This document shows, in pieces, positions 28,765 to 40,787 of a DNA stretch of 52,044 bases. The position numbers were made by a program, and so were the translations under genes. The notes under the pieces were generated by a model. That model did no database searches. It was given only the letters and a program-made list of their open reading frames with translations, and had not been told where the DNA came from. Source of the stretch: Erwinia pyrifoliae DSM 12163. Its GTDB lineage: Bacteria > Pseudomonadota > Gammaproteobacteria > Enterobacterales > Enterobacteriaceae. Location of the stretch: contig NC_017390.1 of NCBI RefSeq assembly GCF_000026985.1, positions 986,762 to 1,038,805 on the forward strand, in the 5' to 3' direction. Within the stretch, counting starts at the first letter, position 1. Every line of letters begins with the position of its first letter.

Positions 28765-29262
28765 GTGAAAAAGTTGTTGTGTGCTGCAGGTCTGGGTATT
28801 GCTCTGGCGGTTTCCGCTGGCGCTCAGGCTGCTGATAAGATTGCAGTGGTGAACGTTTCCAGCATTTTCCAACAGTTACCAGCGCGTGCGACCGTCGCGA
28901 AACAGCTGGAAAACGAATTCAAAGGCCGTGCCACTGAGCTGCAAGGTATGGAGCGCGATCTGCAAACTAAAATGCAGCGTCTGCAGCGTGATGGCTCTAC
29001 GATGAAAGTCAGCGAGCGCAGCCGTGTGGAAAAAGACGTGATGGCCCAGCGTGAAGCGTTCTCTACTAAAGCTCAGGCATTTGAGCAGGATAACCGTCGT
29101 CGTCAGATGGAAGAGCGTAATAAAATCCTGAGCCGCATTCAGGACGCCGTACAGAAAGTGGCTGATAGTGAAGGCTACGATGTGGTTATCGATCAGAACG
29201 CGGTAGCTTACGTTGCCAAATCTAAAGACATCACTGCCGATGTTTTGAAACAGGTTAAATAA
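28765..29262 (+). CDS. skp: Periplasmic chaperone Skp
   Basis: Trimeric holdase that carries unfolded outer-membrane proteins to BAM. 165 residues (E. coli 161), starting at GTG 28765 with AAGGAG 7 nt upstream. The signal peptide ends at AQA; the mature protein begins ADKIAVVNV and is mostly long basic, charged helices, the tentacles. The frame open from 28726 is rejected for lack of a ribosome site. It follows bamA and precedes lpxD by 3 bp. Confidence 0.95.
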   Translation: MKKLLCAAGLGIALAVSAGAQAADKIAVVNVSSIFQQLPARATVAKQLENEFKGRATELQGMERDLQTKMQRLQRDGSTMKVSERSRVEKDVMAQREAFSTKAQAFEQDNRRRQMEERNKILSRIQDAVQKVADSEGYDVVIDQNAVAYVAKSKDITADVLKQVK

Positions 29263-29265
29263 GTC

Positions 29266-30288
29266 ATGTTTTCAATTCGACTGGCTGAATTAGCCCAGCA
29301 GTTGGATGCAGAATTGCACGGAGATGGCGAAGTCGCCATCTCCGGCATTGCTTCTATGCAATCCGCGCAAACTGGTCAGATAACTTTTCTTTCGAACAGC
29401 CGCTACCGCGAGCAGCTCGCAGCCTGTCAGGCTTCAGCCGTGGTGCTGACGGAAGCGGATCTGGACTTTTTCCCTGGCTCCGCGCTGGTGGTTAAAAACC
29501 CTTACCTGACCTACGCCCGTATGGCGCAGCTGCTGGACAGCACGCCGCAGCCGGCGAAAGATATCGCTCCGAGCGCGATAATTGATGCCACTGCCCGGCT
29601 TGGCAACCACGTATCGATTGGCGCTAACGCGGTGATCGAATCCGATGTGGTGCTCGGTGATAACGTGGCGATCGGCCCTGGCTGCTTCGTCGGCAAAAAG
29701 ACCCATATCGGTGCTGGCAGCCGTCTGTGGGCTAACGTTTCTGTCTATCATGAAGTGCAGATTGGCCGCGACTGTCTGATTCAATCTGGTACGGTGATCG
29801 GTGCAGATGGCTTCGGTTATGCCAACGATCGCGGTAACTGGGTGAAAATCCCGCAGTTGGGAACGGTGATTATTGGCGATCGCGTTGAGATTGGTGCCTG
29901 TACCACTATCGATCGTGGCGCTCTTGATAACACCCAAATCGGTAATGGTGTTATCATAGATAACCAGTGCCAGATTGCGCACAACGTAGTCATTGGCGAC
30001 AATACCGCAGTGGCGGGTGGTGTTATCATGGCTGGAAGCCTCAAAATTGGCCGCTATTGTATGATTGGCGGGGCCAGCGTGATAAACGGTCATATGGAAA
30101 TTTGTGACAAAGTGACCGTCACCGGAATGGGAATGGTGATGCGACCCATCACCGAGCCTGGGGTATATTCCTCCGGTATCCCGCTTCAGCCCAACAAAAC
30201 CTGGCGCAAAACTGCGGCACTGGTGATGAATATCGATGAAATAAGCAAACGCTTGAAAAACATCGAGCGCAAAGTCGGTAAAGACTAA
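29266..30288 (+). CDS. lpxD: UDP-3-O-acyl-glucosamine N-acyltransferase LpxD
   Basis: Third step of lipid A synthesis. 340 residues (E. coli 341): an N-terminal uridine-binding domain, a left-handed beta-helix of hexapeptide repeats, and a C-terminal helix. The catalytic base is H239 ([11 protein letters not shown]). It is tightly packed after skp. Confidence 0.96.
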   Translation: MFSIRLAELAQQLDAELHGDGEVAISGIASMQSAQTGQITFLSNSRYREQLAACQASAVVLTEADLDFFPGSALVVKNPYLTYARMAQLLDSTPQPAKDIAPSAIIDATARLGNHVSIGANAVIESDVVLGDNVAIGPGCFVGKKTHIGAGSRLWANVSVYHEVQIGRDCLIQSGTVIGADGFGYANDRGNWVKIPQLGTVIIGDRVEIGACTTIDRGALDNTQIGNGVIIDNQCQIAHNVVIGDNTAVAGGVIMAGSLKIGRYCMIGGASVINGHMEICDKVTVTGMGMVMRPITEPGVYSSGIPLQPNKTWRKTAALVMNIDEISKRLKNIERKVGKD

Positions 30289-30368
30289 GCGAACACGCAC
30301 CAACGCTGTCCGGCTTTCATAAATAAAACATGCGAAGCAGGGAAAGCCTGGCGCACAGAAATGATTCG

Positions 30369-30403
30369 CGGCCTGCGGACGATCGACAGATTGTTGCAGG
30401 CCG
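30369..30403 (+). other. mRNA hairpin between lpxD and fabZ
   Basis: CGGCCTGC 30369-30376 pairs perfectly with GCAGGCCG 30396-30403 around a 19-nt loop that contains CGATCG. There is no T tract after it. It sits in the only sizeable gap (158 bp) of the lpx gene run, and may act in processing or weak attenuation. Confidence 0.45.
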
Positions 30404-30446
30404 TGTTATTGATGCCATCAGATTTTTTTAGGACAGGAAGAGTATT

Positions 30447-30902
30447 TTGACCACTAAAACTCATACTCTGAAGATTGAAGAGATTATTGAACTTTTACCG
30501 CATCGCTACCCGTTTTTACTGGTCGATCGAGTCCTTGAGTTTGAAGAAAGCAAGTATCTGCGTGCGGTGAAAAACGTCTCGGTCAACGAACCGTTTTTCC
30601 AGGGGCATTTCCCTGGTAAACCGATTTTCCCAGGCGTGCTGATTTTGGAAGCGATGGCTCAGGCTACCGGGATTCTGGCTTTTAAGAGTGTGGGTAAACT
30701 GGCACCTGGGGAACTGTATTATTTTGCCGGTATTGACCACGCGCGCTTCAAGAACCCTGTAGTCCCTGGCGATCAAATGATCATGGAAGTCACCTTCGAG
30801 AAAACCCGCCGTGGGTTGACACGCTTTAAAGGCGTGGCAACCGTTGACGGTAAAATTGTCTGCGAAGCAACGATGATGTGTGCCCGCAGCCGGGAGGCTT
30901 AA
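30447..30902 (+). CDS. fabZ: 3-hydroxyacyl-ACP dehydratase FabZ
   Basis: Hot-dog-fold dehydratase of fatty acid elongation. 151 residues, the same as E. coli, with the same TTG start, here behind AGGAAGAG. The active site is H54 (FQGHFPGKP) and E68 (ILEAMAQ). It sits among lipid A genes, which compete for the same hydroxymyristoyl-ACP. The next start (lpxA GTG) is 3 bp beyond the stop. Confidence 0.97.
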   Translation: MTTKTHTLKIEEIIELLPHRYPFLLVDRVLEFEESKYLRAVKNVSVNEPFFQGHFPGKPIFPGVLILEAMAQATGILAFKSVGKLAPGELYYFAGIDHARFKNPVVPGDQMIMEVTFEKTRRGLTRFKGVATVDGKIVCEATMMCARSREA

Positions 30903-30905
30903 TTC

Positions 30906-31694
30906 GTGATTGATAGTACCGCCGTTATCCACTCAAGCTCGATCGTTGAAGTAGGTGCGGTCATTGGCGCTGGCGTTCAGATTGGTCCGTTTTGCGTGAT
31001 TGGCGCGAACGTGTCGATTGGCGAAGGCACGATTTTGAAATCGCATGTTGTTGTCAATGGCCATACCCGTATCGGCAAAGACAATACCATCTGGCAGTTT
31101 GCTTCAGTAGGTGAAGCGAATCAGGATTTAAAATACGCTGGCGAACCCACGCGGGTTGAAATTGGCGATCGCAACCGTATTCGTGAAAGCGTCACCATTC
31201 ATCGTGGCACGGCACAATCGGACGGGGTAACCCGGGTTGGCGATGACAACCTGCTGATGGTAAATGCGCACGTTGCCCATGACTGTGTAGTCGGTAACCG
31301 CTGTATTCTGGCTAACAATGCCACGCTGGCCGGGCATGTTATCATCGATGATTTTGCGATCATCGGCGGTATGACGGCGGTGCATCAGTTTTGTACTATT
31401 GGCGCGCATGTTATGGTTGGCGGCTGTTCTGGCGTTGCCCAGGACGTGCCGCCTTACGTGATTGCCCAGGGGAACCACGCCACGCCTTTTGGCATCAACC
31501 TTGTGGGCTTGCAACGACGCGGCTTCAGCAAAGAGGCGCTGCACGCTATCCGTGCCGCGTACAAACTGCTTTACCGCAGCGGTAAGACGCTTGATGAAGT
31601 TAAGCCGGAGATCGCCGACATCGCACAGGCGCACCCGGAAGTTCAGCCGTTTTACGATTTCTTTGCCCGCTCTAAAAGGGGCCTGATTCGTTAA
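30906..31694 (+). CDS. lpxA: UDP-N-acetylglucosamine acyltransferase LpxA
   Basis: First step of lipid A synthesis. 262 residues, the same as E. coli, with a GTG start. Left-handed beta-helix; the catalytic histidine is H125 (NAHVAHDC). The chain-length ruler region around [12 protein letters not shown] is conserved, so a C14 hydroxyacyl preference is expected (inference). Confidence 0.96.
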   Translation: MIDSTAVIHSSSIVEVGAVIGAGVQIGPFCVIGANVSIGEGTILKSHVVVNGHTRIGKDNTIWQFASVGEANQDLKYAGEPTRVEIGDRNRIRESVTIHRGTAQSDGVTRVGDDNLLMVNAHVAHDCVVGNRCILANNATLAGHVIIDDFAIIGGMTAVHQFCTIGAHVMVGGCSGVAQDVPPYVIAQGNHATPFGINLVGLQRRGFSKEALHAIRAAYKLLYRSGKTLDEVKPEIADIAQAHPEVQPFYDFFARSKRGLIR

Positions 31695-31697
31695 CCC

Positions 31698-32843
31698 ATG
31701 CCAAAGCACCCCTTAACGATTGCCCTTGTCGCCGGAGAAACCTCCGGCGATATTCTTGGTGCCGGTCTTATCCGTGCACTGAAAGAGAAACATCCTGACG
31801 CCCGTTTTGTTGGCGTGGCCGGTCCGCTGATGCAGTCCGAAGGGTGTGAAGCCTGGTATGAGATGGAAGAACTGGCGGTAATGGGCATTGTGGAAGTGCT
31901 GGGTCGTCTACGCCGCCTGCTGCATATCCGCCGCGATCTCACCCGCCGCTTCACCGCGCTGCAGCCCGACGTTTTTGTTGGCATTGATGCGCCTGATTTC
32001 AACATTACCCTGGAAGGGCGGTTGAAACAGCAGGGGATCCGTACTATTCATTACGTCAGCCCCTCGGTTTGGGCCTGGCGTCAAAAACGCGTGTTTAAAA
32101 TTGGCCGATCCACCGACCTCGTGCTGGCTTTTTTACCGTTTGAAAAAGCGTTCTACGACCGTTTCAACGTGCCGTGTCGCTTTATCGGCCACACTATGGC
32201 GGATGCGATGCCGATTGAACCCGACAGGCAGGCCGCGCGCCGTGAGCTGGGCATTGCGCCACAGGCCCTGTGCCTGGCGCTGCTGCCCGGCAGCCGCAGT
32301 GCCGAAGTCGAGATGCTGAGCGCTGATTTCCTGAAAACGGCAATGCTGCTGCGGGAAAAATTTCCACAGCTGGAAATTGTTGTTCCGCTGGTGAATCCGC
32401 GCCGCCGCACACAGTTTGAAGCGATTAAAGCCGAAGTGGCTCCAGATTTGCCAATGCACCTGCTGAATGGCAAAGGTCGCCAGGCGATGCAGGCGAGCGA
32501 TGCGGCTCTGCTGGCCTCCGGTACCGCCGCGTTGGAGTGCATGCTGGCGAAATGCCCGATGGTGGTGGGTTACCGCATGAAACCCTTCACCTTCTGGCTG
32601 GCAAAACGGCTGGTGAAAACGGATTATGTTTCACTGCCCAATCTGCTGGCGGGCCGCGAGCTGGTGAAAGAGCTGTTGCAGGATGAGTGTCAACCGCAAC
32701 GGCTGGCAGCCGCGTTAGAGCCGCTGCTGGCTGCTGGCGAACCCCGTGATGCGCTGCTGGCCACCTTCGCCGAGCTGCATCATCAAATCCGCTGGAATGC
32801 CGATGAGCAGGCGGCGGCAGCGGTACTGGAGCTGTGTCGATGA
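31698..32843 (+). CDS. lpxB: Lipid A disaccharide synthase LpxB
   Basis: Joins UDP-diacylglucosamine and lipid X into the lipid A disaccharide. 381 residues (E. coli 382), GT19 family: [12 protein letters not shown] at the N-terminus, [22 protein letters not shown] and LASGTAALE. The stop overlaps the rnhB start (ATGA). Confidence 0.96.
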   Translation: MPKHPLTIALVAGETSGDILGAGLIRALKEKHPDARFVGVAGPLMQSEGCEAWYEMEELAVMGIVEVLGRLRRLLHIRRDLTRRFTALQPDVFVGIDAPDFNITLEGRLKQQGIRTIHYVSPSVWAWRQKRVFKIGRSTDLVLAFLPFEKAFYDRFNVPCRFIGHTMADAMPIEPDRQAARRELGIAPQALCLALLPGSRSAEVEMLSADFLKTAMLLREKFPQLEIVVPLVNPRRRTQFEAIKAEVAPDLPMHLLNGKGRQAMQASDAALLASGTAALECMLAKCPMVVGYRMKPFTFWLAKRLVKTDYVSLPNLLAGRELVKELLQDECQPQRLAAALEPLLAAGEPRDALLATFAELHHQIRWNADEQAAAAVLELCR

Positions 32844-33463
32844 GCGAATTTATCTATCCTGAAGCCTGGCTGATTGCCGGGGTTGATGAAGTGGGCCGTG
32901 GCCCGCTGGTGGGCGCGGTGGTTACCGCTGCGGTGATCCTCGATCCTTCCCGACCAATTGTCGGTCTGGGGGATTCAAAAAAGCTGTCGGAAAAACGTCG
33001 GCTGGCACTGTACGATGAGATTAAAGATAGAGCACTCAGCTGGAGCCTGGGCCGCGCAGAGCCGGAAGAGATCGATCGGCTTAATATTCTGCACGCCACC
33101 ATGCTGGCGATGCAGCGTGCGGTGGCAGGACTGCATTTGACGCCGGATTTTGTGCTGATTGACGGCAATCGCTGCCCTCAGCTGGCGATGCCGAGCCGGG
33201 CGGTGGTAAAAGGTGATAGCCTGGTGCCAGAGATTAGCGCTGCTTCTATCATGGCTAAAGTCACGCGCGATCGTGAAATGTGCGAACTGGATCAGCAGTA
33301 TCCCCAGTATGGCTTTGCCCGGCATAAAGGCTACCCGACGGCTGTGCATATGGAAAAGCTGGCGCGGTTTGGCGTAACGCCTCAGCATCGCCGCAGTTTT
33401 GCTCCGGTACGCAATGCGTTGCTGGATGCCGAACTGGCCGCTGCGGCTACCCGCACGCTGTAA
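32840..33463 (+). CDS. rnhB: Ribonuclease HII
   Basis: Removes ribonucleotides embedded in DNA. 207 residues (E. coli 198). The active site begins with D16-E17 ([10 protein letters not shown]), followed by [13 protein letters not shown] and [14 protein letters not shown] 32840 overlaps the lpxB stop and has GGAGC 8 nt upstream; GTG 32834 is also possible. The C-terminus is slightly longer than in E. coli. Confidence 0.94.
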   Translation: MSEFIYPEAWLIAGVDEVGRGPLVGAVVTAAVILDPSRPIVGLGDSKKLSEKRRLALYDEIKDRALSWSLGRAEPEEIDRLNILHATMLAMQRAVAGLHLTPDFVLIDGNRCPQLAMPSRAVVKGDSLVPEISAASIMAKVTRDREMCELDQQYPQYGFARHKGYPTAVHMEKLARFGVTPQHRRSFAPVRNALLDAELAAAATRTL

Positions 33464-33493
33464 TTCTCCTCCTTAGCGTTAACAGGAACACAG

Positions 33494-36400
33494 ATGGCCG
33501 AACCTCGTTTTATTCATTTACGCGTTCACAGCGACTACTCCATGATCGATGGGCTGGCGAAAACGGGCTCATTGGTGAAATACGCGGCAAGCATGGGTAT
33601 GCCGGCCATCGGCATCACGGATTTTACCAACCTGTGTGGGCTGGTGAAGTTTTACGGAACGGCGCACGGCCAGGGCATGAAGCCGATTATTGGCGCAGAT
33701 TTCAACGTTAGCAGTGAAGCGATGGGCGATGAGCTGACGCAAATCACCGTATTAGCCGCCGATAATGATGGCTATCAGAACCTGACGCTGCTGATTTCAC
33801 GCGCCTATCAGCGGGGTTACGGGCCGGCGGGGCCGACCATCGATCGTGACTGGCTGGCTGAACATCAGCAGGGGCTGATCCTGCTCTCCGGCGGTCGTCG
33901 TGGCGATGTCGGCAAAATGCTGTTGCGCGGTAACCCTACGCAGGTTAACGAGTGTCTGAACTTCTATCAGCAATATTTTCCCGATCGCTATTACCTTGAG
34001 CTGATCCGCACCGGGCGTCCTGATGAAGAGACGTATCTGCACGCGGCGGTAGAACTGGCGGTCGCGCGGGGTGTGCCTGTTGTCGCCACCAACGAAGTCT
34101 GCTTCCTGGCCGAATCAGACTTTGATGCCCACGAGATCCGCGTGGCGATCCACGACGGTTTCACCCTTGACGATCCCAAGCGCCCGCGCCATTACAGCCC
34201 GCAGCAGTATCTGCGCAGCGAGGAGGAGATGTGCGAGCTGTTCTCGGACATTCCGGAAGCGCTGGAAAACAGCGTGGAAATAGCCCGTCGCTGCAACGTC
34301 ACCATCCGTCTTGGCGAATATTTCCTGCCGCAGTTCCCGACCGGCGAGATGAGCACGGAAGATTTCCTTGTGGTGAAATCGAAGCAGGGCCTGGAAGAGC
34401 GTCTGGAATTTCTGTTCCCGGATGAGAAGTTGCGTGCCGTGCGCCGTGCTGAATATGATGAACGTCTGGATATTGAGCTGAACGTTATCAATCAGATGGG
34501 CTTCCCAGGTTACTTCCTGATCGTCATGGAGTTCATCCAGTGGTCCAAGGATAATGATGTTCCTGTCGGACCAGGACGCGGTTCAGGGGCCGGTTCGCTG
34601 GTGGCCTATGCGCTGAAGATCACCGACCTCGACCCGCTGGAATTTGACCTGCTGTTTGAACGTTTCCTTAACCCGGAACGCGTTTCGATGCCCGATTTTG
34701 ACGTCGACTTCTGCATGGAAAAACGCGACCTGGTGATTGAGCACGTTGCGGAGATGTACGGCCGCAAGGCGGTGTCACAGATTATCACCTTCGGTACGAT
34801 GGCGGCGAAAGCGGTTATCCGCGACGTCGGGCGCGTATTGGGCCATCCTTATGGCTTTGTCGATCGTATCTCCAAATTGGTGCCGCCCGATCCTGGCATG
34901 ACGCTAGAAAAAGCCTTTGCCGCCGAACCGCAGCTGCCGGAAATTTACGAAGCAGACGAAGAGGTAAAAGCGCTGATCGATATGGCGCGCAAGCTGGAAG
35001 GCGTGACGCGTAACGCCGGTAAACATGCCGGTGGCGTGGTGATCGCGCCAACGCAAATCACCGATTTTGCCCCCCTGTACTGCGATGAAAACGGCGACCA
35101 TCCGGTCACCCAGTTTGACAAAAATGATGTGGAATATGCCGGGCTGGTGAAGTTTGATTTCCTCGGTCTGCGCACGCTAACCATTATTGACTGGGCGCTG
35201 GCGATGATTAACGCCAAGCGTGCAAAGAGCGGTGAAGCGCCGATTGATATCGCTGCGATTCCGCTTGAAGATAAAAAAAGTTTCGATATGCTGCAACGCT
35301 CGGAGACCACGGCGGTATTCCAGCTTGAATCGCGCGGCATGAAGGATTTGATAAAGCGCCTGAAGCCTGACTGTTTCGAGGACATGATCGCGCTGGTGGC
35401 GCTGTTCCGCCCGGGGCCGTTACAATCCGGCATGGTGGATAACTTTATCGACCGTAAGCACGGGCGCGAAGAGATATCCTACCCGGATATTCAGTGGCAG
35501 CATGAGTCGCTTAAGCCGGTGCTGGAGCCGACCTATGGCATCATCCTGTATCAGGAACAGGTGATGCAGATAGCCCAGGTGCTGGCCGGTTACAGCCTGG
35601 GCGGGGCGGACATGTTACGCCGTGCGATGGGTAAAAAGAACCCGGTGGAAATGGCCAAGCAGCGAGGCGGCTTCGAAGACGGGGCGAAAGCACGCGGCGT
35701 AGACGGCGAACTGGCGATCAAAATTTTCGATCTGGTGGAGAAATTCGCCGGGTACGGCTTTAACAAATCGCACTCTGCCGCCTATGCCCTGGTTTCCTAT
35801 CAAACCCTGTGGCTGAAAGCGCATTACCCGGCGGAGTTTATGGCGGCGGTGATGACGGCCGATATGGACAACACCGAAAAGGTGGTTGGCCTGGTGGATG
35901 AGTGCTGGCGGATGGGGCTGAAGGTACTGCCGCCGGACATTAATTCCGGCCTGTACCAGTTCCACGTCAATGACGAAGGCGAAATCGTTTACGGCATCGG
36001 CGCGATTAAAGGGGTCGGTGAAGGTCCGATCGAAGCGATTATCGAGGCGCGTAACGAGGGCGGTTATTTCCGCGAGTTATTTGACCTCTGCGCGCGTACC
36101 GACACCAAAAAAATGAACCGCCGGATGCTGGAAAAATTAATTATGTCCGGTGCGTTTGACCGTTTAGGTCCGCACCGTGCTGCGTTGATGAGCGCGCTGC
36201 CGGATGCGTTAAAAGCCGCCGACCAGCACGCTAAGGCAGAGGCGATTGGCCAGGTGGATATGTTTGGCGTGCTGGCAGAAGCCCCGGAGCAGGTGGAGCA
36301 GTCCTATTCAGACGTCAAACCGTGGCCGGAACAGATTCAGCTGGACGGCGAAAGGGAAACCTTAGGGCTTTACTTAACCGGCCACCCGATCAACCAGTAT

Positions 36401-36976
36401 CTGAAAGAGATTGAGCGCTATGTCGGTGGACAGCGCCTGAAAGACATGCACCCGACCGAGCGTGGTAAAATGACCACCGCCGCCGGTCTGGTGGTGGCGG
36501 CCCGCGTGATGGTAACTAAACGCGGTAACCGTATTGGCATCTGCACGCTGGATGACCGTTCTGGTCGCCTGGAAGTGATGTTATTTACAGATGCGTTAGA
36601 CAAGTTCCAGCATATGCTGGAGAAAGACCGTATTCTGATCGTCAGTGGGCAGGTCAGCTTCGATGACTTCAACGGCGGGCTTAAAATGATGGCCCGTGAT
36701 ATGATGGACATCGATGAAGCACGCGAAAAATATGCGCGCGGGCTTGCTATCTCGCTGACGGACAGGCAAATTGATGACCAGCTTTTAAACCGTCTCCGTC
36801 AATCCCTTGAACCTTATCGTTCGGGGACAATTCCGGTACATCTCTACTATCAGAGAGAAGATGCGCGGGCAAAGTTGCGCTTTGGTGCAACCTGGCGCGT
36901 GTCGCCGAGCGATCGTTTGTTAAACGATCTGCGGTCGTTGATAGGATCGGAGCAGGTGGAACTGGAGTTTGACTAA
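33494..36976 (+). CDS. dnaE: DNA polymerase III alpha subunit DnaE
   Basis: Replicative polymerase subunit. 1160 residues, the same as E. coli: an N-terminal PHP domain ([18 protein letters not shown]), the C-family polymerase core with [16 protein letters not shown] and the catalytic pair in [10 protein letters not shown] (D401/D403 in E. coli numbering), the helix-hairpin-helix and beta-binding region, and the OB fold and C-terminal tau-binding domain. It lies 30 bp after rnhB. Confidence 0.97.
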   Translation: MAEPRFIHLRVHSDYSMIDGLAKTGSLVKYAASMGMPAIGITDFTNLCGLVKFYGTAHGQGMKPIIGADFNVSSEAMGDELTQITVLAADNDGYQNLTLLISRAYQRGYGPAGPTIDRDWLAEHQQGLILLSGGRRGDVGKMLLRGNPTQVNECLNFYQQYFPDRYYLELIRTGRPDEETYLHAAVELAVARGVPVVATNEVCFLAESDFDAHEIRVAIHDGFTLDDPKRPRHYSPQQYLRSEEEMCELFSDIPEALENSVEIARRCNVTIRLGEYFLPQFPTGEMSTEDFLVVKSKQGLEERLEFLFPDEKLRAVRRAEYDERLDIELNVINQMGFPGYFLIVMEFIQWSKDNDVPVGPGRGSGAGSLVAYALKITDLDPLEFDLLFERFLNPERVSMPDFDVDFCMEKRDLVIEHVAEMYGRKAVSQIITFGTMAAKAVIRDVGRVLGHPYGFVDRISKLVPPDPGMTLEKAFAAEPQLPEIYEADEEVKALIDMARKLEGVTRNAGKHAGGVVIAPTQITDFAPLYCDENGDHPVTQFDKNDVEYAGLVKFDFLGLRTLTIIDWALAMINAKRAKSGEAPIDIAAIPLEDKKSFDMLQRSETTAVFQLESRGMKDLIKRLKPDCFEDMIALVALFRPGPLQSGMVDNFIDRKHGREEISYPDIQWQHESLKPVLEPTYGIILYQEQVMQIAQVLAGYSLGGADMLRRAMGKKNPVEMAKQRGGFEDGAKARGVDGELAIKIFDLVEKFAGYGFNKSHSAAYALVSYQTLWLKAHYPAEFMAAVMTADMDNTEKVVGLVDECWRMGLKVLPPDINSGLYQFHVNDEGEIVYGIGAIKGVGEGPIEAIIEARNEGGYFRELFDLCARTDTKKMNRRMLEKLIMSGAFDRLGPHRAALMSALPDALKAADQHAKAEAIGQVDMFGVLAEAPEQVEQSYSDVKPWPEQIQLDGERETLGLYLTGHPINQYLKEIERYVGGQRLKDMHPTERGKMTTAAGLVVAARVMVTKRGNRIGICTLDDRSGRLEVMLFTDALDKFQHMLEKDRILIVSGQVSFDDFNGGLKMMARDMMDIDEAREKYARGLAISLTDRQIDDQLLNRLRQSLEPYRSGTIPVHLYYQREDARAKLRFGATWRVSPSDRLLNDLRSLIGSEQVELEFD

Positions 36977-36988
36977 AACAGGATTATT

Positions 36989-37948
36989 ATGAGTCTTAAT
37001 TACCTGGATTTCGAACAGCCAATCGCAGAGCTTGAAGCGAAAATTGATTCGCTCAAGTCGGTTGGCCGTCAGGATGAAAAACTGGATATTAATCTGGATG
37101 AAGAAGTTCAGCGTCTGCGCGATAAAAGCGTGGAGCTGACGCGTAAAATCTTCTCCGATTTAGGTGCCTGGCAGATCGCGCAGCTGGCGCGTCATCCGCT
37201 ACGCCCGTATACGCTGGACTACGTGCGCAACGTGTTCACCGATTTCGACGAGCTGGCGGGCGACCGTGCCTATGCCGATGATAAAGCTATCGTTGGCGGC
37301 ATTGCACGCCTTGAAGACCGTCCGGTGATGATTATCGGGCATCAGAAAGGGCGTGAAACCAAAGAGAAAATCCGGCGTAACTTCGGTATGCCCGCGCCGG
37401 AAGGCTACCGTAAGGCGCTGCGCCTGATGGAAATGGCCGAGCGTTTCAACATGCCGATCATCACGTTTATCGATACGCCGGGAGCCTATCCGGGCGTGGG
37501 CGCAGAGGAACGCGGCCAGTCGGAAGCGATCGCCCGCAATCTGCGCGAGATGTCCGGCCTGAAAGTACCGGTCATCTGTACCGTTATCGGTGAAGGCGGT
37601 TCCGGTGGCGCGCTGGCGATTGGCGTGGGTGACAAGGTCAATATGCTACAGTACAGCACCTACTCGGTGATTTCACCGGAAGGCTGCGCCTCTATTCTGT
37701 GGAAGAGTGCGGACAAAGCGCCGCTGGCGGCCGAAGCGATGGGCATTATTGCTCCGCGTCTGAAAGAGCTGAAGCTGATTGATAGCGTGATCCCGGAACC
37801 ATTAGGTGGTGCACATCGCGATCCGCTGGCGATTGGCGCGTCAATGAAAGCACAGCTGCTGGCCGATTTGGCAGAGCTGGATATGCTGACTAAAGAAGAG
37901 CTGCTGGATCGTCGCTATCAACGCCTGATGAGCTACGGATACGCCTGA
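36989..37948 (+). CDS. accA: Acetyl-CoA carboxylase carboxyltransferase alpha subunit
   Basis: With AccD transfers the carboxyl group to acetyl-CoA to give malonyl-CoA. 319 residues, the same as E. coli; crotonase-like fold with [18 protein letters not shown] and [15 protein letters not shown]. It ends the long envelope-lipid gene run and is followed by a terminator. Confidence 0.97.
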   Translation: MSLNYLDFEQPIAELEAKIDSLKSVGRQDEKLDINLDEEVQRLRDKSVELTRKIFSDLGAWQIAQLARHPLRPYTLDYVRNVFTDFDELAGDRAYADDKAIVGGIARLEDRPVMIIGHQKGRETKEKIRRNFGMPAPEGYRKALRLMEMAERFNMPIITFIDTPGAYPGVGAEERGQSEAIARNLREMSGLKVPVICTVIGEGGSGGALAIGVGDKVNMLQYSTYSVISPEGCASILWKSADKAPLAAEAMGIIAPRLKELKLIDSVIPEPLGGAHRDPLAIGASMKAQLLADLAELDMLTKEELLDRRYQRLMSYGYA

Positions 37949-37967
37949 TAGCTGATTCTGCTTTATT

Positions 37968-38049
37968 AAGGGCCGGACAGTGAACTGAACCGCATATGTT
38001 GGACTTCAATCTGACATTTGCCGGTACGGTTTCCTGTCTGGCCCTTTTT
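37968..38049 (+). terminator. Long-loop terminator after accA
   Basis: AAGGGCC 37968-37974, g, GACAG 37976-37980 pairs with CTGTC 38034-38038, t, GGCCCTT 38040-38046, then T5 to 38049. The 12-bp stem with one mismatch encloses about 53 nt. It separates accA from ldcC. Confidence 0.7.
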
Positions 38050-38133
38050 GTTTCGGTGTCCCTGCTGCCCGGTTATCCTTATGTTGCTGCCAGACGCCGC
38101 GTGTGGATCAGGCAAAACTCTCTGGAGAATGTC

Positions 38134-40308
38134 ATGAATATTATTGCCATCATGGGCCCGCACCACGTCTTCTACAAAGACGAGCCTGTCCGTGAGCTGG
38201 ATGTCGCATTAAAACGACAGGGGTTTCACACCGTTCATCCGCAGGGTGCTGAGGATTTGCTGAAGCTTGTCGAGCACAATCCGCGCATCTGCGGCGTGGT
38301 GTTTGACTGGGATGAGTACAGTCTTGATCTCTGTAGCGAGATCAACCAGCTGAATGAATATTTGCCGCTTTACGCGTTTATCAATACCGATTCGACGATG
38401 GATGTCGGCGTTAACGAGATGCGCATGGCGATCTGGTTCTTCGAGTATGCGCTCAATGCCGGTGAAGAGATTGCCCAGCGCATTCGCCAATATACCGATG
38501 AATACATTGATACCATCACGCCGCCGCTGACCAAAGCGCTGTTTAACTACGTCAAAGAGGGAAAGACAACTTTCTGTACGCCAGGGCATATGGCGGGTAC
38601 GGCATTCCAGAAAAGCCCGGTGGGCAGCCTGTTCTATGATTTCTTTGGTGCCAATACGCTGAAGGCGGATATCTCGATTTCGGTTAGCGAATTAGGTTCG
38701 TTGCTCGACCACACCGGCCCCCACCTTGAGGCGGAGGAGTATATAGCGCGCACCTTTGGCGCGGAACAGAGCTATATGGTCACCAATGGCACCTCCACCG
38801 CCAACAAGATTGTCGGTATGTACGCGGCAGCAGCAGGCAGTACCGTGTTGATAGACCGCAACTGCCATAAATCCCTGACCCATCTGCTGATGATGAGCGA
38901 TATTATTCCCGTCTGGCTGAAGCCAACGCGCAATGCGCTGGGTATTCTTGGCGGCATCCCGAAGCGCGAATTTACCAAAGAGAGCATTGCGCTCAAAGTG
39001 GCACAAACGCCGCGCGCCAGCTGGCCGCTACATGCGGTGATCACGAATTCGACCTATGACGGGCTGCTGTATAACACGCAATACATCAAAGAGACGCTGG
39101 AGGTACCGTCGATTCACTTCGACTCGGCATGGGTGCCTTACACTAACTTCCACCCGATCTATCGGGGATTGAGCGGTATGAGCGGCGAACGTACGCCGGG
39201 TAAGGTGATTTACGAGACGCAGTCCACACACAAATTGCTGGCCGCGTTTTCTCAGGCTTCGCTGATCCACATTAAAGGCGACTACGATGAACAGACCTTT
39301 AATGAAGCCTATATGATGCATACCACCACTTCGCCGAACTACGCCATCGTCGCCTCTATCGAAACGGCAGCGGCGATGCTGCGCGGTAATTCAGGCAAAC
39401 GTCTGATTAACCGCTCGGTAGAGCGTGCGCTGCATTTCCGCCGCGAAGTACAGCGGCTGCGTGAAGAGTCAGACGGCTGGTTCTTTGATATCTGGCAGCC
39501 GGACGGGGTTGAGGAGCCGGAATGTTGGGCGATCCAGCCCGGTGACGAGGAGTGGCACGGTTTCCGCGATGCCGATGCCGATCATATGTACCTCGACCCG
39601 ATCAAGGTGACGATCCTGACGCCCGGTATGAGCGAGATGGGCGAGATGGCAGAAGAGGGCATTCCGGCGGCGCTGGTGGCCAAGTTCCTTGACGAGCGCG
39701 GCGTGGTGGTGGAAAAAACCGGGCCGTACAACCTGCTGTTCCTGTTCAGCATCGGTATTGATAAAACCAAAGCAATGAGCGTATTGCGCGGACTGACGGA
39801 GTTCAAACGCGCTTACGATCTCAATCTGCGGGTAAAAAACATGCTGCCGGATCTGTACGCAGAGGATCCAGACTTCTACCGCAATATGCGTATTCAAACC
39901 CTGGCACAGGGCATTCACAGCCTGATCCGCCAGCACGATTTGCCACGCCTGATGCTGCAAGCCTTCGCCATGCTGCCGGAAATGAAGTTAACGCCGCACC
40001 AGATGTTTCAGCAGCAGGTAAAAGGCAATGTGGAAACGGTTGATATCAGCCAGCTGATTGGGCGCGTGTCGGCCAATATGATCCTGCCTTATCCGCCCGG
40101 CGTGCCGCTGGTGATGCCGGGGGAAATGATCACTGCGGAGAGTCGTCCGCTGCTCGATTTCTTACTGATGCTGTGTACCATCGGCAGACATTATCCTGGC
40201 TTTGAAACCGATATTCACGGTGCAAAATTGACCGAAGTGGGGCAATATCTGGTGCGGGTGCTGAAGCACGATGGCGAAGTGCAGGCTGCCGGAAATGCGG
40301 TGGTTTAA
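38134..40308 (+). CDS. ldcC: Lysine decarboxylase LdcC
   Basis: PLP enzyme that converts lysine to cadaverine. 724 residues (E. coli LdcC 713): an N-terminal wing domain starting MNIIAIMGPHHVF, a core with the PLP lysine in TQSTHKLLA and FDSAWVPY, and a C-terminal domain slightly longer than in E. coli. ATG 38134 has CTGGAG 7 nt upstream. The frame is open back to 37996 but that part crosses the accA terminator. Position between accA and the VOC gene matches ldcC rather than the acid-inducible cadA. Confidence 0.95.
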   Translation: MNIIAIMGPHHVFYKDEPVRELDVALKRQGFHTVHPQGAEDLLKLVEHNPRICGVVFDWDEYSLDLCSEINQLNEYLPLYAFINTDSTMDVGVNEMRMAIWFFEYALNAGEEIAQRIRQYTDEYIDTITPPLTKALFNYVKEGKTTFCTPGHMAGTAFQKSPVGSLFYDFFGANTLKADISISVSELGSLLDHTGPHLEAEEYIARTFGAEQSYMVTNGTSTANKIVGMYAAAAGSTVLIDRNCHKSLTHLLMMSDIIPVWLKPTRNALGILGGIPKREFTKESIALKVAQTPRASWPLHAVITNSTYDGLLYNTQYIKETLEVPSIHFDSAWVPYTNFHPIYRGLSGMSGERTPGKVIYETQSTHKLLAAFSQASLIHIKGDYDEQTFNEAYMMHTTTSPNYAIVASIETAAAMLRGNSGKRLINRSVERALHFRREVQRLREESDGWFFDIWQPDGVEEPECWAIQPGDEEWHGFRDADADHMYLDPIKVTILTPGMSEMGEMAEEGIPAALVAKFLDERGVVVEKTGPYNLLFLFSIGIDKTKAMSVLRGLTEFKRAYDLNLRVKNMLPDLYAEDPDFYRNMRIQTLAQGIHSLIRQHDLPRLMLQAFAMLPEMKLTPHQMFQQQVKGNVETVDISQLIGRVSANMILPYPPGVPLVMPGEMITAESRPLLDFLLMLCTIGRHYPGFETDIHGAKLTEVGQYLVRVLKHDGEVQAAGNAVV

Positions 40309-40336
40309 CATTGTCGGGTATTAATCAGGAGCTAAT

Positions 40337-40732
40337 ATGTCAGCTTTGGCATTAAAAAAAGTGCATCATATCGCGATTATCGCCCGTGACTACCAGGTCA
40401 GTAAGGCGTTTTACTGCGATATCCTCGGCTTCAGCCTGATGGACGAAGCATATCGGGCGGAGCGCGGTTCATGGAAAGGGGATCTGGCGCTGAACGGTGA
40501 TTACACCCTCGAACTGTTCTCATTCCCTGTGCCGCCTGCGCGAGCAACTCGGCCGGAAGCCTGTGGTTTGCGCCATCTGGCGTTCAGCGTCGATGATATT
40601 GCTGCTGCCATACGTCATCTGGAAAAGCACGGCATATGTTGTGAAGCGCTACGCAGCGATCCGTTGACCGGCAAGCTTTTTACCTTTTTTAACGACCCGG
40701 ATGGTTTGCCGTTAGAGCTGTATCAGGCATAA
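40337..40732 (+). CDS. yaeR: VOC (glyoxalase-fold) family protein YaeR
   Basis: 131 residues (E. coli YaeR 129). Two beta-alpha-beta-beta-beta modules of the vicinal oxygen chelate fold; likely metal ligands are in VHHIAII, ELFSFP, LRHLAFSV and LPLELYQ. The substrate is not known; the SMU1112c-like group is annotated only as glyoxalase-like. AGGAGC precedes ATG 40337. It sits between ldcC and tilS as in K-12. Confidence 0.92.
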   Translation: MSALALKKVHHIAIIARDYQVSKAFYCDILGFSLMDEAYRAERGSWKGDLALNGDYTLELFSFPVPPARATRPEACGLRHLAFSVDDIAAAIRHLEKHGICCEALRSDPLTGKLFTFFNDPDGLPLELYQA

Positions 40733-40772
40733 AATAACCCCCGGTTAAACCCGGCCCGCTTGCCGGGTTATT
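40733..40772 (+). terminator. Hairpin between yaeR and tilS
   Basis: AATAACCC 40733-40740 pairs with GGGTTATT 40765-40772, with an inner CCCGG/CCGGG hairpin as an alternative. No T tract follows, so termination is uncertain; it is only 15 bp from the tilS start. Confidence 0.45.
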
Positions 40773-40787
40773 CATGTCTGGAGCGCC

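Noticed and set aside
29434..30303. 289-codon ORF antisense to lpxD
   Set aside because: Shadow of hexapeptide-repeat codons.
37996..38133. 46-codon extension of ldcC that looks like a signal peptide
   Set aside because: It crosses the accA terminator stem; the decarboxylase family starts at MNIIAIMGPH.
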